Positions 24,680-63,177 of a stretch of DNA of 64,000 bases are shown here, in pieces (position 1 is the stretch's first letter; each line of letters begins with the position of its first letter). The notes beneath the pieces were generated by a model. That model did not search any database. It was not told the DNA's origin and worked only from the letters and a program-made list of their open reading frames with translations. Source of the DNA: Diphasiastrum complanatum. Lineage: Eukaryota; Streptophyta; Lycopodiopsida; Lycopodiales; Lycopodiaceae. Where the stretch lies: positions 39,719,627 through 39,783,626 of the forward strand of contig CM055101.1 of assembly GCA_029204225.1 (NCBI GenBank), given 5' to 3'. The position numbers and the translations under genes are program-made.

Positions 24680-25450
24680 AAAATATTTTTTTTTGTTTGC
24701 TGAGATGTCGTATCCCGACAACCCTACATTACGGTGAACTCCAATAGACTATAAACCCAAAAGAATTTGTCAGAGACATGTCAGAAATTTTCAACGGGTT
24801 TTAAAAAGCTCTCTATCTATTGGTAAATTACAAGCAATGTTAGATTCTGACACTGGTAGAAATTTGTCGGAATCCAACATCTTTTGGAACCTAGAAAAAT
24901 CAGTCGGAGGGATGTTGAAACTTTTCGACGTGTTTTAAAAAGCTCTCTGTCCATCGGATTTCCACACTAGTAAAATTGTCGGAATTCGACGTCCTATAAA
25001 ACCCGATTTGCTCCACGTGGACGTCGTCTTCTAACATCTACATCATAGTCCACGTGGATGTTAGAAACCGACATTTGTTGAATCCAATGACAAATTTGAA
25101 AATAAATTTGGTTGTTAAAAACCAAGATCTATCAAATTCCAACATGTCGGATTCCGACGAAACCTTTCCAATAGATTTCTCGAGAAGGTTTTCGACAGAT
25201 CTTCCGAAATGCGACGAAATTTTTTTCCGCGATTTTATGTCGCAATATATGTTGGAAACCACCAATTTGTGTTGTTGTGTTCGTCTGAGCCCTCACAAAG
25301 TTATTAAATACATTTCTGACCTAGTCCAGAATGGAGAGGTGTAGCAAATAAGCTTGTACATTGCAGTACCGAATATCCACGACAAGGATTATTTTGAATC
25401 CTCTGAATCGGACATGGACGTAACAACTTCCATGTGGATTTCGTGCATGG
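24680..25450. mobile_element. CACTA-end-like subterminal repeats
   Basis: cactggtagaaatttgtcggaatcc (about 24858) and cactagtaaaattgtcggaattc (about 24968) look like CACTA terminal sequence, and many short gtcggaa or ttccgac units in both orientations lie between 24760 and 25260, as in CACTA subterminal regions. A matching opposite end was not identified. Open frames here are made of these repeats. Confidence 0.35.
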
Positions 25451-25663
25451 ATAGGTATGAGTGGTCTCTTTACTCTATATAAACATCCCACCTCTGTCTA
25501 CGAAAATCATTGAGAGTACTACGGCCGTATGCTGTCGTTTTGAAAAGCGCTTCTATCGACTAGATTTGTCTCTCTCCCCGTTGCTTGAGGGCTAGATCCA
25601 TATTGATCTAGGATTTGGTTGGTGTATGGCCAAGATGTTATGCTGGTTGAGCCATCTCTTTGA

Positions 25664-25960
25664 GTGGCCACATCAGATCAAATGGATGATACACGATTGT
25701 TACACCTCCATTATGAAATGTTGCACCAGCTATGCAAAATCTACTTGCTAGGAATACATGCATTAGCCGCAGACAAATCACGTCACAAGGCTTGGCATGA
25801 TCGTCGTCTTCACAAAAAATATGTTCAATTAGGAGATCTAGTCCTATGTAAAAAATAAAAGTGAAAAAAGGAGACTCAAATTCATTGGCAAAAGCCCTTA
25901 CCACATCAAATAAATTTTATCACAAGGGACAGTGACTTTGGAAAGGATGGATGAGACACC
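25664..25960 (+). pseudogene. Ty3/gypsy integrase C-terminal scrap
   Basis: The translation contains LAADKSRHKAWHDRRLHKK followed by YVQLGDLVLCKK, which matches the end of plant gypsy integrases (A..KSR...HD......F..GDLVL). A stop follows, then a further piece in another frame. Only about 65 codons are recognisable. Confidence 0.45.
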
Positions 25961-27190
25961 ATTTGATACTCCTCTAAACTATAGCTGATAAAGCAAATAA
26001 TGGTCGCCACCAGCCTTCCTACATGTTATGTACATAGGAAAGAGAGAGCACTAAATAAGCTTCAGATTTTACATAACTGACATTCCATCCACGCATTTTC
26101 TAAGATCGTCCATTCTTTTTCACAACCACCAAGCACGCCACAATTTTCCACCACATTCAACTGCCAAGGTAGGTGTCATGGGACTGTCACCTCTTTAGGT
26201 GGGAGATAACGTTGGGCATTTGATGGGTCCCACCTCATTACAATGTACAATTGGGGTTAATAAGTGCGAGGGCACTGACATCCTACGTGTATAATGTGAC
26301 ATTCAACCTAAACGTAAGTATGGTAAACCTATACCATATGGATCTAATCTTTAGAAGATAAAGGTAAAAACACGTAATAATAACTGGTTCATAAAAAGGT
26401 GAATAGAAGTTTCCCTTAAGAAGAGGCATATTGGTAAAGGCCCCTCTTCCTCACCTCAAAGTTGAGTAATCAACTCCAATTTTTATATGCAATGCTTTAT
26501 TTACTCTACATTGGTGTTTAAATACTAGCAATCACATTTAGATGTACATGTTTGAAGGGCAAACAATACATGTTTTCCTCGAATTAGATTACGTACAATT
26601 ACCAAAGTGATAAGTTATCAATCCATTCAAACATTCAAGAGTTTGAATGGCCTACTGAGCCAAATTGATATTTGAGATCCATTCAATCCATTTTTTATTT
26701 CAAGTCTCTTTTCCTACACAACAAAAAAAAAAAAAAAAAAAAAACCCTCACAAAGCTTTAAATGACATTTAAATCAAAATACAAGTTTGAGAAGTCTCCT
26801 TGAGCCACATGTCAGACCAAAGTGACAATTTTGAGAAAAGCATTACCTTCCAAATGTACAAAACGATCTCAAAGAAAAGGTGCATGCATAGAAAGCATCA
26901 CTAGAAAATTGAGGATTGCATTGTCTTGGAAATATGACACTTGTAAGAGTGCTATATCTTCGAATGCAATCCAAGAAAAGGGATGTAACTCAATAAGATC
27001 TCTAGATTACTCACTAGCATTAAAATAGATATAAACCTACTCATGGTTCCATAAGTAAGTGTCACAGAACTTGCATTGCTTTCTTAATAGGAAGATGTTG
27101 AGAAGTCTATGCTAGTAGGCCAAAGAAATTTCAAATGTGGAAATAGAAGTCGGAGATGCAAGTGCGAACCTGTTTGTGTGGCAGGGACAT
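25961..27190. other. no gene recognised
   Basis: Moderately AT-rich sequence with a poly-A run at about 26722-26743. The frame at 26822-27028 is short and unrecognised. The right end is probably downstream of the 3' end of the SpoU gene. Confidence 0.35.
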
Positions 27191-27195
27191 CGATA

Positions 27196-27313
27196 GGGCG
27201 TACGGCACCGGGACTTCCCGGGAGGTCACCCATTCCAGTAATATTCGGGCCCAAGCACGCTTAAGTTCAGAGTTCCGATGGGATCCGATGTAGTAAAGCT
27301 GGTATGAGTAAAT
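27196..27313 (-). rRNA. 5S rRNA-derived sequence (pseudogene or retroelement-borne)
   Basis: On the minus strand this reads as a full-length plant 5S rRNA copy with scattered changes: ...cataccagc...cggatcccatcggaactctgaacttaagcgtgcttggg...gggtgacctcccgggaagtc. The box A core (aagcgtgcttgg) and box C (gggtgacctcc.gggaag) of the RNA polymerase III internal promoter are preserved, while the 5' end (expected gggtgcgatc) and 3' end (expected tgcaccc) have diverged. It stands alone, not in a 5S array. A Cassandra-type TRIM LTR carries such a 5S copy, but I found no clear LTR borders here, so a 5S pseudogene is equally possible. Confidence 0.75.
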
Positions 27314-27697
27314 CACACAAAAATAGTCTTTTTGTACAACAGATTGTTGCAATATGAAATTTGTTGTGAATGCCTTCCCCATTTTTACCTGGAAAGGGTG
27401 ATCAGACACAAGAAGTCTGGAAGAGTTTCTCATACTGCAACCACTGAGAAAAAGGGGAACTTCAAACTTTTGGTTAATCACCACCATACCTGTCTTTGGT
27501 TACACTTGGTCAATTGGGGTTTTCATCAACAAAAATGATGCAAAACCAATCAACTTGAAGGCTTGCCGCCCAATGACATTAGAGCCAATCAATGGTTATC
27601 ATATCACTTCTTCAGACATGGATCAGATTTGGCTGACATAAAAAAGGCATAAGGGGCCCATCATAGATGATAATTTCAGAATAAAGTTCTCGACATC

Positions 27698-52747
<25,050 letters not shown>

Positions 52748-52795
52748 CGCCAATCCTCACACAAACACAAGCAGAAGCAGCAGCTAGAGTTTTTG

Positions 52796-52832
<37 letters not shown>
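52748..52832 (-). promoter_or_regulatory. short upstream region of the SpoU gene with (TA)n
   Basis: Only about 50 bases separate the ATG from a (TA)n run at 52797-52832. The run, or the repeat sequence beyond it, must therefore lie in or close to the core promoter or the 5' leader. A TATA-box role is possible but not shown. Confidence 0.35.
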
Positions 52833-54915
<2,083 letters not shown>

Positions 54916-54923
54916 CCTAAGGG

Positions 54924-54974
54924 CATTCCTTGCTGGGAGGGCCCTTGCCCAAGGCAGGCCCCGACCAGCAAGGA
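54924..54974. repeat. GC-rich inverted repeat
   Basis: tccttgctgg (54926-54935) and ccagcaagga (about 54963-54972) can pair to a hairpin with a loop of about 27 bases that itself contains gggcccttgcccaaggc. Strikingly GC-rich in an AT-rich setting. Confidence 0.6.
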
Positions 54975-54999
54975 AGGCCCGAGGGCTTCCGGCCTTCCC

Positions 55000-55322
55000 C
55001 TACGTAATGCCATTGTGCGAAGGTTTTTTTTTTTTCATTTCGGGCCGTACGAGTGGACCAATTTTTTTTTTTCCGATTTTTTGCGGTTTTTTTTTCTGCA
55101 AATTTTTTTACGTTTGTGGTGGAATGTGGATGTGGACAGCCAATGACGGGCTGCCACATAGCACATGCACATTCCACCGGAGAGAGGAGAGAGAAAGTGA
55201 ATTCCACCGGAGAGAGGAGAGAATGACAGATTCCTAAGAGAGAGAAAATTGGATGGACATTATGCTCCTGGAGGTGGTCCCAAAATACAAAGGACACCTG
55301 AGCACAAGGCATTACGTGGTGC
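55000..55322. mobile_element. MITE-like element with 18-bp inverted ends
   Basis: Left cctacgtaatgccattgtgc and right gcacaaggcattacgtggtg are inverted copies with one indel. The interior has T runs and a 36-base direct duplication (attccaccggagagaggagaga, 55168-55235). A target duplication was not resolved. Confidence 0.45.
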
Positions 55323-55739
55323 CAAGTGTGTTTGAATGCGCATAAGGGCGATGAGAGAGAAGGTTGAGCGGGGAGAAGAGCTCAAGATAGAGAACAATCA
55401 GGAAAAGACACTTCAAGAAGGTATAGAGTGTCAGGTTACAGATTTGGATGTTCCTCAATGTGATATCACATTGAGATGACAGTGGAAGGATATCACATTG
55501 AGATGAGAGTGGAAGGAGAGAGAGAGGGCTTATTTTAATCTCTCTTTTATATTTAATAAGTCCTTTTTTTATGGTATTAAGCCTCACCTCATACAACTTC
55601 CCCTCTTTTTGTTATAGAACCAACAAAAACTTTTTTGTTATTGCATAAAAACCCTCCTCTTATGTTTTTGCCACCCCCATATTATGAAATAGATCTTTCT
55701 TTAACTTTTCCTTATTTATCATCACTCACAATGCATTTA

Positions 55740-56430
55740 AAGTTTTGAGAATATTTAAGTTAAAGGTTAATTATAAAGTAATGCATGTTACAATATTCTC
55801 AAGTAATTTCAAGTTGAAAGTTCATAGTTATAGTATTTCATTTTCCATCTCTTTGAGACTTCAAAAGTTTACAAAGACTTAAATTTCAAAGTTCAAGTTT
55901 TAAAACTTTTGCATTAATCAGGTTTTATGAGATTACATAGATTTCAATTAGATTCTATGAGATTACATAGATTCCTTGTCCATTTACATCTTTTTTTTAA
56001 ACTTCAATTTTCAAAGTTCACAAAAGAGTTAAACTTCAAAGAACTTCAAAGTTTTAGTTTTAAAAGAACTTCAAAGTGGAAGTTTTATAGATTTCACATT
56101 AATTAGATTCTATGGGGTTACATAGATTCCTTGTCCATTTAAATGGTTTGTAAAATTCAAAGTTTACAAAGGACTCTAATTTAAAGTTGGTATTTTAATA
56201 CTTTCACCTTAATTAGATTATGTGTCCATTTACTTAAACTTTCACAATTACATAGATTCTTGTGTCCATTTACTTAAAAGGTTCACATTACATATATTCT
56301 TGTGTCCATTTACATCTTTTTTAAACTTCATAGTTCACAAAGAGTTAAATTTCAAAGAAGTGCAAAGTTGAAGTTCTAAAATTACTTCAAAGTTCACAAA
56401 GACTCAAACTTTAGAGTTGAAATTTTAAAA
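55740..56430. repeat. degenerate tandem repeat, AT-rich
   Basis: Repeating blocks such as 'ttcaaagttcacaaagagttaaacttcaaag' and 'gattctatgagattacatagattccttgtccattta', at irregular spacing of about 90-130 bases. No gene. Confidence 0.65.
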
Positions 56431-56544
56431 CTTCCACATTGAATCCATTATTTTATGGGCCTTACTCTCAATGCACATGAATGTATATATGTATGGGGAG
56501 ATGCACTTTTTCCATACATAAACAAAAGTTATAACTAAAAAATG

Positions 56545-56612
56545 TGTCAAAAGAGGATGTATGGGGTGGGCAGAGGATGTATGGGGTGCCCACCCCATAC
56601 ATCCTCTCTCCC
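56545..56612. repeat. perfect-arm inverted repeat
   Basis: ggatgtatggggtgggca (left) and tgcccaccccatacatcc (right, about 56589-56606) are inverted copies, with a second ggatgtatggggtg between. The surroundings (56440-56800) hold further cccatgca and atgtatgggg units in both orientations, so the whole may be a foldback MITE. Confidence 0.7.
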
Positions 56613-56939
56613 CATGCACATGCATGTGTCCAAAACCATAAATAGTTTTATATATATAGATAATAATGGGGAGGAGGGCCATGCATCCACCTCCCCATAC
56701 ATGCATCCTCTTTTTTTAGATTTTTAATTCAAAAAATGTATGCATGGGTGAGGGGAGGCGGATGCATGGGTCCACACCCATGCATACAAAAGTGTATGTA
56801 AGTTTATATATATATATATATATAGACTAGTAAAGAGTGCCCGCCGATGACGGGCAATGGCGGTCGATGATTTGGAAATTCAGTATGTTGTTGACGGGCG
56901 ATGACGACTGATCTAGGTGGCGGTCGATGATCTAGTGAG

Positions 56940-57520
56940 TCTTGGGAAAAATTCGAGTCTTGGAAAAAATTCGAGTCATGGGAAAATTCAAGTTTTGAGA
57001 AAAATTGAAGTCTTCAGAAAATCGTTGAGTCCTTTGTAAAAATTGGAGTCTTCGTAAAAAATCGAGTCTTTGAAAAAATTCGAGTCTTTGAAAAAATTTG
57101 AGTTTTCAAAAAAATTCGAGTCTTTGAGAAAAAATCGAGTATTTGGAAAATAATTCGAGTTTCCAAAAAATTCGATTCTTTTGAAAAAAAATTGAGTCTT
57201 CTTAAAAATTTCGAGTTTTTAAAAAAATTCGATAATTTGGAAAAGAAAAATTCGAGTCTTTAGAATAATTCGAGTTTCTAAATTCGAGTCTTTGGAAAAA
57301 TTTGAGTCTTCGGAAAATTCGAGTTTCCGAAAAAATTCGAGTCTTTGGAAAAAATCTTAGTGATTAAAAATTCATTCCCTTGGGAAAAAAAAAATCGAGT
57401 CTTTGAAAAAAAAAAATTCGAGTCTTTCAAAAAATTTGATTTTCCGAAAAAATTGAAGTCTTTAAAAAATTAGATCCTTTGAAAAAAAAAATTCGAGTTT
57501 TTGGAAGAAAAAAAAAATTT
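56940..57520. repeat. minisatellite, about 18-25 bp unit
   Basis: About 25 degenerate copies of aaaattcgagtctttggaa. Related units occur at 53945-54085 in copy 1. Confidence 0.8.
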
Positions 57521-57529
57521 GATAACGCG

Positions 57530-57905
57530 TATAATTATGATTTTTGGGTATTGAAAAACTACGGATTTTTAGAGTCGATCTCAAATTGGAAATTTTTAAT
57601 TTTGGATATCGAGAAATTATGGATTTTTTGAGTCGATACGATATCAAAAAATTCTAACAGTATCAAATTTTACATTGATTCGAAAATATACAAAGACTCA
57701 AGAAATTATACAATGACTCGAAAATTACAATAATTCGAAAAATTACGAATTTTCCGAGTCGATCTCGTATTGAAAAAATTTGATTTTTGGGTATCAAAAA
57801 ATTACGGATTTTTCAAATCGATCTCGTACCAGAAAATTTTGATTTTGAATATCAAAAAATTACAGATTTTTCAAGTCGATACGATATCAAAAAATTCTGA
57901 AAAAT
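57530..57905. repeat. minisatellite, about 60 bp unit
   Basis: Six or so copies of a unit built from 'tttttgggtatcgaaaaattacggatttt' and 'gagtcgatctcgtatc'. Confidence 0.75.
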
Positions 57906-58367
57906 ACGAGTCGAGTTTTTACTATCAAAAATTCGAGCCTTCTCTTTTTTGTGATTTTTTCAAGGATAGGTATAAACATGTTTTTAAGAGTACCCAATGT
58001 CGTCGTTGTCAAAAAGACATTTTCCAACCCTAGATGGGATCGGATCGAGACGAAAATTATCCAAACGTATTGGATCTTGGATCGAGTCGGATTTATCCGA
58101 CCTTGGTGCCAAAACAAGGTTACAAATCTTTAGGAAGTTTTTGATTTTTAGCAGTGAAGAAGAGAGGGTGTGTAGTTTTTACGACGACAGGGTGGGCTTA
58201 GCTTTAGGGTTGTTGGGAGGGGGCATGTGTGCTTATTTTTTAGGCTTAACACATGACAATTTTAGTTTTTAGGGTTGACGAAGGGCGACGTGTGTAGTTT
58301 TTAGGAGTTTAACTTTTAGATTGAAAAAGCAAGAGGTTATCTCCCCCCCACCACCACCACCACCACC

Positions 58368-58525
<158 letters not shown>

Positions 58526-58818
58526 GATGTGATAGGAGTTTCGCTTGACAATGCCCTTTATTGGATATTGCTCACCATAACCTCTCAAATTAACCCTTAA
58601 CACAAGCAAAGTTCATTAGAAATATCACATCATAAGAATAAATCATTTTTCAGCCACGGATTAATTGACTCCACTGGTACAAAAAAAATATCTCACATCA
58701 AAAATCATGAGCTATGTGAGATTTTCGAGGGAGAGCAATAGATAGTACAGAGAGCAGTGATGAAGAGAGAAATTTTGGGTATGTCTTACTTTTATTGTAT
58801 GATCTGTCTATGACAATT

Positions 58819-58948
<130 letters not shown>

Positions 58949-59119
58949 CCGATGTATGTGTGTGTATGTACATGGCAGAAGTGTGTGTATGTACATGGCC
59001 GTGCCAGCCAAAGTGTCGCATTTTTTGGGAGGGGGAGGGCAATGTCATATTTTTTGGGAGGGGAGGGGAGGGGAGGGGAGGGCCAATGTCACTTAGCCTT
59101 GAATCGCACATAGCATGGC

Positions 59120-59561
59120 CTCAAGAGAATTATTAGAAAAGATGGTGGCATGTTTGCGTATCCCATCGTGTCCAAGATCACAAGAGCAAAACAATCATTT
59201 GAATGGGTATCAGAGGCACAAAGGAATGGATGGAATGTGTTGTTGGATGTATCTGGATTGGGAGTGAAAGCAATGGATGCTTTGGGGTTATCCCTTCACC
59301 GCCCAGACTTAATCATTGGATGCGATTCTACAGGCTTCGGGATGCATCCTCATAAAGAGGCACATTCTTAGACAACTGGGAGATTCATCCCGAGCTCGAG
59401 CCATGCGAATGGTAAAACTTGTGAGCTTCAATTCCAGCAACACTTTGGCATCGCCACCCCAAGGTGGAGGAGAACGCAACAGTCTTTCTTCCAGAACAGA
59501 AACCCCGAACCTTCCTAAGAGAAGCTTCTTTCGGGAAATTCAATGCAGCCGAGCAGAATGA
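59120..59561 (+). pseudogene. fragment of a plant PLP-dependent transferase (MOCOS/cysteine-desulfurase-like)
   Basis: The reading MFAYPIVSKITRAKQSFEWV then NGWNVLLDVSGLGVKAMDALGLSLHRPDLIIG matches the fold-type I region of plant PLP-dependent transferase superfamily proteins related to molybdenum cofactor sulfurase. The reading then loses the expected segment with the Lys/Phe pattern after LIIG and shifts frame near 59343 to continue as GCILIKRHILRQLGD...MVKLV. N- and C-terminal parts are missing. A deletion plus a frameshift means it is a dead fragment, perhaps captured by a mobile element. Confidence 0.65.
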
Positions 59562-59665
59562 AAACGGTGAATGTTGAGAGGAAGAAGCTTGCATAACCTA
59601 GGGAAATTCAATGCAGCCGAGCAATACAAAAACGGTGATTGTTGAGAGCAAGAAGTTTACATAAA
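59535..59665. repeat. 66-bp tandem duplication
   Basis: gggaaattcaatgcagccgagca...gttgagag.aagaag occurs at 59535-59600 and again at 59601-59665, spanning the end of the PLP fragment. Confidence 0.85.
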
Positions 59666-59740
59666 CTCGTAAAAAATTTATGACCCTCTTCTTGTTGTTG
59701 TCAATCCTCTTAATCCAAGATTTCATAATGAGCACGATAG

Positions 59741-60537
59741 CCTCTTGCATGATAGCATGATATGTAGCAAGGAGCCCCTGTGGCTGTGTGAACTGCATCC
59801 ATCATAGCAATAACTGCATCTACAGGAGAATGCACATTTGCCCAGGTATCAGCGCTGCATTCCCCACCCAATCGGATCCTTTGATTACAGGCTCCATAAA
59901 CCCTCACAATGCATCAGGCTCCCAGCCTCCAAAGCTGTGAAAATCTCCTAAGGTTGCATATTCACATTCCACATCCATCACTACGTCTCTGCCATCTTTT
60001 CCATTATTGTCATCGGTTTCGTCAAAGATCCCAATGAGTTTTACTCCACATCCAGCTCTTCTGAAGTTCCAACAACAGCCCCAGATCCTTCCAATTTGGA
60101 CATGATTTTTGAATTCCACAAAGAAAAGTGTGCAATGATAGTCTCTTGCATGATAGCATGATATGTAGCAAGGAGCCCCTATGGCTGTGTGAACTGCATC
60201 CATCATAGCAATAACTGCATCTACAAGAGAATGCACATTTGCCCAGGTATCAGCCGCTGCATTCCCCACCCAGTCAGATCCTTTGATTACAGGCTCCATA
60301 AACCCTCACAATGCATCAGGCTCTCAGCCTCCAAAGCTGCAAAAATCTCCTAAGGTTGCATATTCACACTCCACATCCATCACTACGTCTCTGCCATCTT
60401 TTTCATTATTGTCATCGGTTTCATCAAAGATCCCAATGAGTTTTACTCCACATCCAGCTCTTTTGAAGTTCCAACAACAGCCCCAGATCCTTCCAATTCA
60501 GACATGATTTTTGAGTTCCACAAAGAAAAGTGTCTTG
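59741..60537 (-). repeat. 401-bp tandem duplication with unrecognised coding-like content
   Basis: 59741-60141 and 60142-60537 are direct copies at a period of 401 bases, differing at a small number of sites. On the minus strand both carry an open stretch with SDWVGNAAADTWANVHS and DAVIAMMDAVHTA(I/T)GAP. I do not recognise the protein. Copy 2 stops exactly at the LTR end at 60538, so the duplication predates or accompanied that insertion. Most likely a captured or decayed gene piece. Confidence 0.8.
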
Positions 60538-61365
60538 TGTGTTGAATTCACATGTGTGGACTGTCCACAACATGTACTTGTGATCTCCTAAGGTGTGTAG
60601 ATGCACCAAGATCAAGACTAGATTGAGATTCAAGATCTATCTTTGATTCTATGGCAAAAACACACTACTACATGCATTCAATCACTTCCAACTCTCACTC
60701 ACACGTGTGGGAAGTGTTCCAAAAGTAATCTAAATAAAAACAAGCTGCTCTCCTCAAGTAGAGAGAGAAAATCATCAATAGCTCTCGGGTAGAGAGAGAA
60801 ATCCAGAAAATCACTTACACTCAAAATCCACTCAATCTCAAAGTCAATTAGACTCAAATGAGGAGTACAATGATACTAGTAGATCCATGAGCTACCACTA
60901 TGCTTAACTATGATTGGACCACACTTTGCCATCTCTTAATCCTATTGGACCACTGATCCATGCACCTCTAAATTCTATTTGACCATTTTCAAGCAAACCT
61001 AAAATTCTATTGGACCACTCATGGTTTCACCTCTAAATCCTATTGGACCTCTTAAACTTCATCAAACAAAAGCATTACACTTGTCTACACTCTAATTGGC
61101 ACGAGTTTGGCCTCCTACTCTTTTTTTTTGGCTCAATAGTGGCATTACAAGTGGAAATGGATAATTTGCCATCTATGCCAAATTTGACCCTATCAACATC
61201 CTACACCTAAATGCATGACTATGAGATTCTATGAGACCCCTATATCAAACATTTTGATTTATTTTACAATCCTCCACATGTGGGAACATCCTCCACACAT
61301 GTGAAATTCACTTACAAACTTCTATCATAAAAAATACCAAGCTAGATTTTTGCCAATTTCTCACA
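60538..61365 (-). repeat. 3' LTR of the right-hand copia element
   Basis: Minus-strand start TGTGAGAAATTGGC at 61365, directly preceded by the purine-rich tract ttttttgaggaggag; end ...TTCAACACA at 60538. Similar to the solo LTR at 22625-23418. Confidence 0.75.
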
Positions 61366-61491
61366 CTCCTCCTCAAAAAATAGCTTGGAAAGGTACTATA
61401 TCACTTGAGAAGTTTGTAAATATTTTTCAGTGGATCCTTTGGTATGCATAAGAAGTGAAGATCAGCCAAGGGATCCATCATAGCAGCACCC

Positions 61492-62409
61492 TCACCATAT
61501 CCATGATAAGATCTCTTTGGTAGAGATATCTTGCCAATGCCTTTGAAGAGTGCTCCACCAATATGCCACTATGATCATGGGCTTCCTCCATGCTTGATGA
61601 TGATCTTTGCTTTGAAAGTTCCACTTGCATGATGGATGCACCATAAATAGAGAAATCTGAGGCTTCCAAGCCTCATAAGGATCATGAAGATCAAGATCAT
61701 AGGATGTGAAACAATGATGATTATCAAGATTATGCTTTCTAGCTTGACTAATCCACATACAATGAACTATATCCATGATGGATCTAATCTTGATATCAAA
61801 GACTACCTTGATCTTTTTGAGGCTAGTTACTCTCTCAAGGATGTAAGTGTCCACTTTGGATGCTTCACTTAATCTCAAGAGGAGTTTACAATTTGCCTCA
61901 AAACATGTGAAAACATGATTTTCGAAAAAGTGAGTACCAAGCTCGATCTTGTTCTTACTAGAACCAAGAGCATACTTTTGACAATACAATATCTTGCTTT
62001 CAAAAAGTATTGGAAACATATCTAAGTCAATAATGACAAGAAACATGTCCATACCATAAGCATCATACAAAACTAGTATAGCTTTTCTTGAACTTTGAGA
62101 TCCGAAAAATTCAATGAAGCAAAATAGCATTTCAAGCAAAGGAAGAGAAGCGTATATGAATATGTTGTAGTAGATACAACATGAAAGATGCCCCTCTTTT
62201 CCATGTAAGGTGAGCCATAAAGACTTGGCCATGCATCTTGAAGATCTTCTTGAAATCATATGAAGAAGAAACTCCTCCTCACACCTTGGCCCCATCATAA
62301 CTTGAATACCTTCAAAAAATATAACTTGTGATGCTTCTTGAGAAACCTTGATCTCGGCCACTTCCAAGATTAAATCTTCATGCAACATGACATCTCTATT
62401 CACAATCAC
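61492..62409 (-). other. 305-codon open frame where RT and RNase H are expected
   Basis: Starts MIVNRDVMLHEDL (family-typical end of the integrase/linker region, though the start codon choice is arbitrary) but then shows no RT signature (no YVDD, no KARLVARG) and no RNase H motif. It reads as a Leu/Ile-, His- and Cys-rich protein I do not recognise. It may be a composite of deleted pol sequence that happens to be open, or non-copia sequence picked up by the element. Confidence 0.5.
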
Positions 62410-62412
62410 TTT

Positions 62413-63177
62413 TTAAATAGAGAGTGTAAAGACACTAAAGGCCTCCTTGATGGATGAGTATCCAATCATGATCCATGAGCTTGGATCATCCTGCCTTCTT
62501 GTTTCCAAGGGAATATGTGCAAAGCAAGCACTACCAAGTTCACTAAGGTGATCAACCTTAGGCTTTATCTTGAATAAAACTTCATATGGTGCTATTCCTT
62601 CAAGAGCTCCAATACTCCTCAAAGCTTTGATCTTCAATGGAAATTTCTTCTCAACATATGCTTTGAATAATAAGGAATAATCATACACCATAATACTTGA
62701 AGAGAGAAGATATGTGCATCTTGTGTGATCACCCTCCTTTGAAATATTGGACATATAAGAAACATCAAGAGATTTTGAACTCTCACTTGGATCCAATTTG
62801 TAGATGCCTTCAAATCTTGATCCATATGCAAGGATCTCACCGTCCTTCTTGATCACACAATTGTCAATATTGAAATTGACATCAAAACCACTATCAAGAA
62901 GTTGGCCAACACTTAAGATGTTTTTTGTAAGATTTGGGACAAAAAGAACATTGTTGAGAAAGAGATCTTTGGAAGATGCAAGCTTCAAGGGAATAATCCC
63001 TACTCCTTCAATATTGCACTCATGCTTACTTGCAATGTATATGGTCTTCTTGACTCCATCGTAAGGCATAATAGATGAAAAAGAGTGCTTGGAGCCACAC
63101 ATGTGTGAAGATGCTCCACTATCAATATACCATGAGACATCCTTGTTGAAGGTGGAAGAGGTGAAGCTTGATGCCAT
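62413..63177 (-). pseudogene. copia protease and truncated integrase
   Basis: 254-codon frame. Residues about 14-26 contain WYIDSGASSHMCG, the retroviral-type aspartic protease active site of copia. SVGQLLDSGFDVNF and the lines after it are the protease tail. YSLLFKAYVEKKFPLKIKALRS is the start of the integrase core, but the text then jumps to PYEVLFKIKPKVDHLSELG, the far side of integrase. The catalytic DDE middle is therefore deleted in frame. Confidence 0.8.

Noticed and set aside
60142-60299. The DAVIAMMDAVHTATGAP peptide as an OXA1/YidC-type membrane insertase segment
   Set aside because: Resemblance is limited to a short helix and the expected transmembrane core does not follow. Too weak to name.
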